Assembly (NCBI GenBank): GCA_041595355.1
Contig: JBFHKO010000064.1
Location: forward strand, 1-12,175
Direction: 5' to 3'
From: JBFHKO01 sp041595355
GTDB lineage: Bacteria > Pseudomonadota > Gammaproteobacteria > Enterobacterales > Aeromonadaceae
Length of the DNA stretch: 12,175 nt
Made by a program: the position numbers and the translations under genes. Every line of letters starts with the position of its first letter. The first letter of the stretch is position 1. Of the stretch, positions 7,576 through 12,175 are shown piece by piece. Below the pieces are notes generated by a model. The model was not told the origin of the DNA and made no database searches. It saw only the letters and a program-made list of their open reading frames with translations.

Positions 7576-8318
7576 GAGCGGGAACCGGCGCCGTCGTCAC
7601 GCTTGGCGCGGCTGTAGAGGCGGCCGAGCTGTATGCCGGCCTCGAACAGCAGGCAGACCGGCAGCGCCAGCATGGTCTGGGAGAGCACGTCGGGCGGGGT
7701 CAGCAGCATGCCGACCACGAAGGCGATGACCACGAAATAGGGGCGCTTGGCCGCCAGGCTCTCTGGGGTGGTCACGCCGCTCCAGCAGAGCAGCACCACC
7801 GCCACCGGTATCTCGAAGGCCAGCCCGAAGGCAAAGAAGAGCGCCAGTACGAAGTCCAGGTAGTTGGCGATGTCGGTGGCGACCATGACCCCTTCCGGGG
7901 CCGTGGCGCTGAAGAAGCCGAAGATCACCGGGAAGACGGCGAAATAGGCGAAGGCCATGCCGGCGTAGAACAGCAGGGCGCTGGAGACCACCAGCGGCAG
8001 CACCAGGCGGCGTTCGTGACGGTAGAGCCCCGGCGCGATGAAGGCCCACAGCTGGTAGAGGACATAGGGAATGGCCAGCAGCAGGGCGACGAACAGCGTC
8101 AACTTCATGGGGATGAAGAAGGGGGTAGCCACATCGGTGGCGATCATGCTGGCGCCGCTGGGCAGGCTGTTCAGCAGCGGGCGGGCCACGAAGTGGTAGA
8201 TATCGTTGGCAAAATAGAACAGGGCCAGGAACACCCCCCCCACGACGGTGAGGGCGCGCAGCAGGCGGCTGCGCAGCTCGATAAGGTGCTGGATCAGGGG
8301 CTGTTGGGAGTCGGTCAT
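7572..8318 (-). CDS. tatC: Sec-independent protein translocase subunit TatC
   Basis: Inner-membrane receptor that binds twin-arginine signal peptides and, with TatB and TatA, exports folded proteins. It has 248 residues with six predicted membrane spans. Family signatures: LIQHLIELRSRLL (8-20), IYHFVARPLL (40-49), IATDVATPFF (59-68), LYQLWAFIAPGLYRHERRL (87-105) with the signal-binding Glu in HERR, AFGLAFEIPV (163-172) with the membrane-buried Glu, and GMLLTPPDVLSQ (203-214). The chosen ATG (MTDSQQPLIQHL) matches E. coli. A longer reading extending to 8420 adds a Pro/Arg-rich stretch lying over tatB and is rejected. It begins 4 bp after the tatB stop, and its own stop overlaps tatD. A run of eight G lies in codons near residue 26-29. 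Confidence 0.98.
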   Translation of the reverse strand: MTDSQQPLIQHLIELRSRLLRALTVVGGVFLALFYFANDIYHFVARPLLNSLPSGASMIATDVATPFFIPMKLTLFVALLLAIPYVLYQLWAFIAPGLYRHERRLVLPLVVSSALLFYAGMAFAYFAVFPVIFGFFSATAPEGVMVATDIANYLDFVLALFFAFGLAFEIPVAVVLLCWSGVTTPESLAAKRPYFVVIAFVVGMLLTPPDVLSQTMLALPVCLLFEAGIQLGRLYSRAKRDDGAGSRS

Positions 8319-8322
8319 GGGC

Positions 8323-8733
8323 TCAGTCCGGCGTGTCGACGGGGGGCGTGGCCGGCTTGCTGGGGCGGCTCGGCGTGGTGGCAGCGGCAGTAGTCGGCTC
8401 TGTGGCCGGCGCGTCGGCATAGGGACGCTGCACTTCGGCCGCCGCCTGTTGCAGCTGGTTCAGCGAAGCCTGCTGGCGCGGTGTCAGCGCCTGCATCGCC
8501 TGCTGCTCGGCCTGGTGCAGATCGTCGTGGAGCTTCTCGGCGTCGAACTCCTTTTGCAGCTCATCCAGTTGCAGTTCCTGGCTGAGCTCGTTCTTGACTG
8601 CATTGACGGTGGCGCGCACCGCGCGGACCCAGCGAGCCAGGCTGCGGACTGCCCCCGGCAGGCGCTCGGGACCGAGCACCAGCAGGGCGATCACCGCACA
8701 GAGCACCAGTTCCCAGAAGCCGATATCGAACAT
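8323..8733 (-). CDS. tatB: Sec-independent protein translocase subunit TatB
   Basis: Membrane-anchored partner of TatC in the signal-peptide receptor complex. It has 136 residues. The N-terminus MFDIGFWELVLCAVIALLVL is the TatB signature, with a polar Glu (E8) at the start of one membrane helix (about 5-21), then the GPERLP hinge (21-26), an amphipathic helix (27-48), and a long charged Gln/Glu/Leu-rich helical region (about 50-102). The tail (105-136) is Thr/Pro/Ala-rich and probably unstructured. The GPERLP hinge distinguishes it from TatA, which has FGTKKL. It starts 3 bp after the tatA stop, in the same frame, and ends 4 bp before tatC. The Shine-Dalgarno sequence is weak (GAG), which fits coupling to tatA translation. 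Confidence 0.96.
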   Translation of the reverse strand: MFDIGFWELVLCAVIALLVLGPERLPGAVRSLARWVRAVRATVNAVKNELSQELQLDELQKEFDAEKLHDDLHQAEQQAMQALTPRQQASLNQLQQAAAEVQRPYADAPATEPTTAAATTPSRPSKPATPPVDTPD

Positions 8734-8736
8734 GGC

Positions 8737-8994
8737 TCAGCTCTGATCCCGGTTCTTGCTTTGGTGGCGGTTTTTTTCCTGCTCTTCTGCCGAGCGCTGA
8801 TGCAGCTTTTCCGGCTCTATGTCGTTGGCCGGAGGCGAGGGCGGGGTCTTGTCGTCATCCTCATGCTTCATGGCCTTCTTGAAATCGCGGATGGCGGAGC
8901 CGATATCGCCTCCCATGCCGCGCAGCTTCTTGGTGCCGAACAGCAGGAAGACGATCAGGGCGATGAGCAGCAGTTCAGTGATGCCAAAGTTCAT
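8737..8994 (-). CDS. tatA: Sec-independent protein translocase subunit TatA
   Basis: Pore-forming or membrane-thinning subunit that oligomerises on the TatBC complex during export. It has 85 residues (E. coli 89): one membrane helix (about 4-19), the FGTKKL hinge (19-24), an amphipathic helix with GMGGDIGSAIRDFKKAM (26-42), then the acidic patch HEDDD (44-48) and a charged, Glu/Lys/Gln-rich disordered tail. TatE can be excluded as a name because it sits directly before tatB and tatC. GAGGA lies 6 nt before the ATG. A run of seven A followed by C near codons 74-76 is noted as a slippage-prone sequence. The stop TGA is followed by GCC and then the in-frame tatB ATG. Confidence 0.96.
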   Translation of the reverse strand: MNFGITELLLIALIVFLLFGTKKLRGMGGDIGSAIRDFKKAMKHEDDDKTPPSPPANDIEPEKLHQRSAEEQEKNRHQSKNRDQS

Positions 8995-9000
8995 TTTGAG

Positions 9001-9005
9001 TCCTC
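9001..9005 (-). promoter_or_regulatory. tatA ribosome-binding site
   Basis: GAGGA lies 6 nt before the ATG, the strongest initiation signal among the tat genes. The weak signals of tatB and tatC and the absent one of tatD suggest that translation of the group is set mainly here and passed on by coupling. The rest of the 52 bp gap to ubiB is very C-rich on the transcribed strand and shows no clear promoter. Confidence 0.65.
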
Positions 9006-9046
9006 ATCCAGAAAGGGGGGCGGTCTGGCGCCGGGCGGGGCGGGCC

Positions 9047-10684
9047 TCAGGGGCGCGCCCGGGTTTTCCACCAGCCGAGCAGCCAGCAAGCCGAGGCTCC
9101 CACTATGCCCCAGAAGGCCCAGGGCTGAAAAGTCGTATTCAGCAGCAGGGCACTGGCCAGCAGCAGCGAGGCGCCCATGCCGAGCAGGAAGCGCGACTGC
9201 CCCTGATGCTGATTATGGTGCCGGAACTGGCCGTAGAGGCGATCCAGCTGCCGCTGCTGGCGCTGGGCCAGGGTCAGCGCCTCGAAGAGCAGGTCGGGCA
9301 GTTGCGGCAGCTTCTCCGCCCAGAAGGGAGCGCGCTCCTGGATGGCGCGCCAGGCGGCCTGGGGGCCGATCTGCTGGCGCATCCACTGTTCCAGATAGGG
9401 TTTGGCGGTTTGCCACAGGTCCAGCTGCGGGTAGAGCTGGCGCCCCAGCCCCTCCACATACAGCAGCGTCTTCTGCAGTAATACCAGCTGGGGTTGCACC
9501 TGCATGTTGAAGCGGCGGGCGGTGTTGAACAGATTGAGCAGTACCTGGCCAAACGAGATCTCCGCCAGCGGCTTGGCGAAGATGGGCTCCAATACGGTGC
9601 GGATGGCCGACTCGAACTCCTCGACCTTGGTATCGGGAGGCACCCATCCGGACTCCACATGCAGTTCGGCCACCTTGCGGTAATCGCGGTTGAAGAAGGC
9701 GAGGAAATTCTCCGCCAGATAGCGCTTGTCCTCCCGGTTGAGGGTGCCGACGATGCCGTAGTCGATGCCAATCCACTGGGGATCCTGGGGGTGCCGGTAG
9801 GAGACGAAGACATTGCCGGGGTGCATGTCGGCATGAAAGACGCTGTCGCGGAACACCTGGGTGAAGAAGACCTCGACGCCGCGTTCGGCCAGCAGCTTCA
9901 TGTTGGTGCCATTGGCCTCGAGGGCGGCCACATCGGAGACGGGAATGCCGTAGATGCGCTCCATCACCAGCACGTTCTCCCGGCAAAGATCGGTGTAGAC
10001 CAGGGGCACGTAGAGCATGTGGGAGCCGTCGAAATTGCGGCGCAGCTGCATGGCGTTGGCGGCTTCTTGCAGCAGGTTCAGCTCCCCCTGCAGGGTCTTG
10101 CGGTACTCTTCCACCACCTCCACCGGTCGCAGGCGGTTGTCCGGCAGCAGCCGGGTGAACAGGCGCGCCAGGGCCTGCAGCAGCCGGATGTCGGCGTCGA
10201 TCACCGGCTGGATATCGGGGCGGATCACCTTGATGACCACCTCCTGGCCGCCATCCTTCAGGCGGGCGGTGTGTACCTGGGCCACCGAGGCCGATGCCAG
10301 GGGGGTGACATCAAAGTCGTCGAACAGCGCCGCTATCGGCTGTTTGAGGCTGGCTTCAATTTGCCGGCGGGCCAGCTCACCGTCAAAGGCGGGCACGCTA
10401 TCCTGCAGCAGTGCCAGTTCGTTGGCCAGATCGGGGGGCAGCAGATCGCGGCGGGTGGAGAGCATCTGGCCGAACTTGACGAACACCGGCCCCAACTGCT
10501 CCAGCGCGCGGCGCAGGCGCGCGCCGCGGGAGGCCTGGGGGTGGCGGTTATGCAGCCAGAACAGGCTGCGGCGCGCCAGCCGCACCGGCCAGGGCAGCCA
10601 GGCGCGGGGGACCAGCTCATCAAGCCCTTGCTGCAGCAGGACCCGGCCTATCTGGTAGAGGCGCCGAAATTCGCGTGGCCTCAT
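9047..10684 (-). CDS. ubiB: Ubiquinone biosynthesis protein kinase-like UbiB
   Basis: Atypical ADCK/COQ8-type ATPase that supports assembly or function of the ubiquinone-synthesis complex at the inner membrane. Of 545 residues (E. coli 546), the family KxGQ motif is VKFGQMLSTRRDLLP (69-83), the Ala-rich loop is LASASVAQVH (129-138), the ATP-site lysine is K152 in VVIKVIRP, ExD-like residues are near VEEYRKTLQGELNLLQEAAN (191-210), the catalytic loop is HADMHPGN (284-291), and the metal-binding DYG is at 308-310. The C-terminus has two membrane helices (about 499-516 and 522-538). The ATG overlaps the ubiJ stop as ATGA and has GGAGG 5 nt upstream. The order ubiE-ubiJ-ubiB before tatA is the classic gammaproteobacterial one. 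Confidence 0.97.
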   Translation of the reverse strand: MRPREFRRLYQIGRVLLQQGLDELVPRAWLPWPVRLARRSLFWLHNRHPQASRGARLRRALEQLGPVFVKFGQMLSTRRDLLPPDLANELALLQDSVPAFDGELARRQIEASLKQPIAALFDDFDVTPLASASVAQVHTARLKDGGQEVVIKVIRPDIQPVIDADIRLLQALARLFTRLLPDNRLRPVEVVEEYRKTLQGELNLLQEAANAMQLRRNFDGSHMLYVPLVYTDLCRENVLVMERIYGIPVSDVAALEANGTNMKLLAERGVEVFFTQVFRDSVFHADMHPGNVFVSYRHPQDPQWIGIDYGIVGTLNREDKRYLAENFLAFFNRDYRKVAELHVESGWVPPDTKVEEFESAIRTVLEPIFAKPLAEISFGQVLLNLFNTARRFNMQVQPQLVLLQKTLLYVEGLGRQLYPQLDLWQTAKPYLEQWMRQQIGPQAAWRAIQERAPFWAEKLPQLPDLLFEALTLAQRQQRQLDRLYGQFRHHNQHQGQSRFLLGMGASLLLASALLLNTTFQPWAFWGIVGASACWLLGWWKTRARP

Positions 10685-11307
10685 GCGGGCCTCCGTTGGC
10701 TCAGACGTTCGATGCGCAGGGCGGTCTGCTCCAGCCGCTGGGCGACGGCGTCGACCTCATCGCAGAAGTGGGCGACTTCCAGCGGGCCGGGGGCCAGGCG
10801 GAGTTCTTCGGTCAGGTAGTCGGCCAGATCCCGGCGCGTCAGCTGTAGTTGCCGATCGGCCTGCTGCTGCAGCTGGCGCAGCCCCTGGCACAGGCTGTGG
10901 GCCAGCACATCGCCGAGATACCGGGACAGCTGCTCCTCCCAGTCGATTTCCAGCTGGCCCAGCAGGTTGCTGAAGGCATGGAACAGCGCCGGATCGCCCT
11001 GCAGATCCAGGCGTTCCTCGCGGATATACTGGCTGAGGCGTTCCGGTTTGCGCAGCAGATCCAGGCCGCTCAGGGAGAGGCTCAGGCTGGCATCCGGCTG
11101 GCCGGTGTAGCGGCTCAGGATATCCACCTGCTGGCGCGAGAAGAGCAGCCACAGGGGCTTGAGTTGGCGCAGTTCCAGTCGCAGCACCTTGCCGTTCAGG
11201 CTCTGGCGGCGAGCGTTGCTGGTCGGATCCAGGGCCAGAATGCGGTTGAGGCCGGTCTCGAGCAGAGCCGCGAGCAGGGTATCCAGCGGCATTGCGTCAG
11301 CTTGCAT
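10681..11307 (-). CDS. ubiJ: Ubiquinone biosynthesis accessory factor UbiJ (SCP2 domain)
   Basis: Lipid-binding accessory protein of the cytoplasmic Ubi metabolon, thought with UbiK to hold polyprenylated ubiquinone intermediates. The 208-residue product (E. coli 201) has an N-terminal SCP2-like fold (about 8-115), with GKVLRLEL (39-46), FSRQQVDIL (56-64) and LDLQGDPALF (100-109). A helical segment follows, and then the conserved EELRLAPGPLEVAHF (167-181). A C-terminal coiled coil (about 182-205) is the likely UbiK-binding part. I chose the ATG with AGGAG 6 nt upstream; a TTG ten codons earlier and an ATG five codons later are alternatives. Divergence from E. coli is high, as usual for UbiJ, but the position between ubiE and ubiB is decisive. 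Confidence 0.93.
   Translation of the reverse strand: MQADAMPLDTLLAALLETGLNRILALDPTSNARRQSLNGKVLRLELRQLKPLWLLFSRQQVDILSRYTGQPDASLSLSLSGLDLLRKPERLSQYIREERLDLQGDPALFHAFSNLLGQLEIDWEEQLSRYLGDVLAHSLCQGLRQLQQQADRQLQLTRRDLADYLTEELRLAPGPLEVAHFCDEVDAVAQRLEQTALRIERLSQRRPA
10690..10694 (-). promoter_or_regulatory. ubiB ribosome-binding site
   Basis: A full GGAGG lies 5 nt before the ubiB ATG, inside the end of ubiJ. It confirms the short start and allows both new initiation and re-initiation at the ATGA overlap. Confidence 0.7.
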
Positions 11308-11313
11308 GGGGTT

Positions 11314-11318
11314 CTCCT
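11314..11318 (-). promoter_or_regulatory. ubiJ ribosome-binding site that decides the start
   Basis: AGGAG lies 6 nt before the ATG at 11307. The alternative TTG at 11337 lies only a few bases after the ubiE stop and has no such site, so the shorter reading is preferred. Confidence 0.7.
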
Positions 11319-11341
11319 GTGTCCGGCCTGCCGGCAAATGG

Positions 11342-12100
11342 CTAGAACTTGAAGCCGCGGTGCAGGGCGACGACGCCCTGGGTCAGGTTGTAATAGGTGA
11401 CGTCCTCGAAGCCGACGCTCTCCATCATGCCCTTGAGGGTATCCTGATCCGGGTGCATGCGGATGGACTCGGCAAGGTACTGATAACTGTCGCTGTCTTC
11501 CGTCACCAGCCGACCCAGTTTCGGCAGTATGTTGAACGAATAGAGATCATACAGCTTGCCCATCAGGGCGTTCACCGGTGTGGAGAACTCCAGCACCAGC
11601 AAGCGGCCGCCCGGTTTGAGCACCCGGAACATGGAGGCCAGCGCCTTCTCCTTGTCGGTGACATTGCGCAGCCCGAAGCCGATGGTCACCAGGTCGAAGT
11701 GGTGGTCAGGAAAGGGCAGCGCCTCGGCGTTGGCCTGAACATAGGATATGTTGTTTACCAACCCCATGTTGCGCAGCTTGTCACGGCCGACTTTCAGCAT
11801 GGAGTCATTGATATCCGCCAGTACCACCTCACCGCCATCGCCGACGATGCGGGAGAGACGCGCGCACAGATCGCCGGTGCCGCCGGCCAGATCCAGCACC
11901 TTCTGTCCGGCCCGCGCGCCGGAACAGTCGATGGCAAAACGCTTCCACAACCGGTGGATGCCAAAGGACATCAGGTCGTTCATCAGATCGTATTTGGCGG
12001 CCACCGAGTGGAACACGCCGGCCACCAGCTGCTCCTTCTCATCGGCAGCGATGGTCTTGTAACCGAAATGGGTGGTTGGGTCTGTCATCCCTAGGTTCAT
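11342..12100 (-). CDS. ubiE: Ubiquinone/menaquinone C-methyltransferase UbiE
   Basis: SAM-dependent methyltransferase that C-methylates demethylmenaquinone and the ubiquinone intermediate DDMQ. It has 252 residues (E. coli 251). Seen: THFGYKTI (10-17), VFHSVAAKYDLMNDLMSFG (29-47), SAM motif I VLDLAGGTGD (68-77), motif II LADINDSML (94-102), NAEALPFPD (124-132), GFGLRNVTD (141-149), LKPGGRLLVLEF (161-172), the Tyr-rich SDSYQYLAESIRMHPDQ (203-219), and the C-terminal GVVALHRGFKF. Two ATGs four codons apart (12100 and 12088) could start it. The first gives the family length, but neither has well-spaced ribosome-binding bases (GAAGG and TAGGG directly touch the ATGs). It is the first recognisable gene of the ubi-tat-hemB unit. 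Confidence 0.98.
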   Translation of the reverse strand: MNLGMTDPTTHFGYKTIAADEKEQLVAGVFHSVAAKYDLMNDLMSFGIHRLWKRFAIDCSGARAGQKVLDLAGGTGDLCARLSRIVGDGGEVVLADINDSMLKVGRDKLRNMGLVNNISYVQANAEALPFPDHHFDLVTIGFGLRNVTDKEKALASMFRVLKPGGRLLVLEFSTPVNALMGKLYDLYSFNILPKLGRLVTEDSDSYQYLAESIRMHPDQDTLKGMMESVGFEDVTYYNLTQGVVALHRGFKF

Positions 12101-12120
12101 CCTTCAACAAAATCCGCCGC

Positions 12121-12126
12121 AGTGTA
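12121..12126 (-). promoter_or_regulatory. Candidate -10 element for the ubiE unit
   Basis: The - strand reads TACACT here, matching 4 of 6 of the -10 consensus, about 20 bp before the ubiE ATG. No good -35 is seen at 16-18 bp (TGATCC, CTGATC and TCTGAT are the options). If used, the leader would be only about 12-15 nt. Confidence 0.3.
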
Positions 12127-12145
12127 CCCGAAAATGGCGCCCGGA

Positions 12146-12175
12146 TCAGAACCGGTTCAGCACCCATTGCATGCC
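12146..12175 (-). other. Possible 3' end of an upstream gene
   Basis: One - strand frame entering from the window edge reads GMQWVLNRF and then stops (TGA at 12148-12146), 45 bp before ubiE. Nine residues are too few to identify a family, and another frame is also open through this region, so this may be chance. If real, the ubiE unit could be preceded by a co-directional gene. Confidence 0.15.

Noticed and set aside
8319..8420. N-terminal extension of tatC
   Set aside because: The extra 34 residues are Pro/Arg-rich, overlap tatB and do not match any TatC. The ATG at 8318 matches E. coli TatC.
9494..10819. Long + strand open frame opposite ubiB
   Set aside because: It is antisense to conserved UbiB motifs, with no ribosome-binding site or similarity to a family I know.

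Overview
The window is a stretch of conserved housekeeping genes from a GC-rich gammaproteobacterium. Protein sequences and gene order (rho, trxA, rhlB-gppA, and ubiE-ubiJ-ubiB-tatABCD) resemble Enterobacterales, Vibrio, Shewanella and Aeromonas. HemB, in contrast, is the Pseudomonas-like magnesium type. I infer an Aeromonadales relative (for example an Oceanimonas or Zobellella type), but the genus is not proven from this sequence. I found no mobile element, tRNA, rRNA, CRISPR array, phage gene or accessory system, and I do not claim an undescribed system here.

Layout from left to right. The 3' part of a D-alanine-D-alanine ligase gene (ddl) enters on the + strand and meets rho (- strand) at a bidirectional hairpin terminator. 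Upstream of rho, on the same strand, is trxA, with its own terminator. trxA is divergent from the + strand pair rhlB-gppA across a 133 bp promoter region that holds a short perfect dyad. gppA then converges on hemB with only 4 bp between the two stop codons.

From hemB to the right end every gene is on the - strand. Read in transcription order they are ubiE, ubiJ, ubiB, tatA, tatB, tatC, tatD, hemB. Gaps are very small: ATGA overlaps at ubiJ/ubiB and tatC/tatD, 3-4 bp between tatA/tatB and tatB/tatC, 52 bp between ubiB and tatA, and a 62 bp tatD/hemB overlap. This looks like one polycistronic unit starting at a weak promoter just upstream of ubiE.

Functionally, ubiE/ubiJ/ubiB build ubiquinone, tatABC form the twin-arginine translocase that exports folded, often cofactor-containing redox proteins, and hemB supplies porphobilinogen for haem. 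The unit therefore groups quinone, haem and export functions used by the respiratory chain. The left half groups RNA and stress functions: Rho termination factor, the degradosome-type helicase RhlB, thioredoxin, and the pppGpp phosphatase GppA.

The points most worth a second look are the long tatD/hemB coding overlap, the terminator-less gppA/hemB convergence, the C-rich rho leader lacking a Shine-Dalgarno sequence, the overlapping trxA/rhlB promoters with their dyad, the Mg-type HemB, a degenerate HD motif in GppA, and homopolymer tracts in tatA and tatC.
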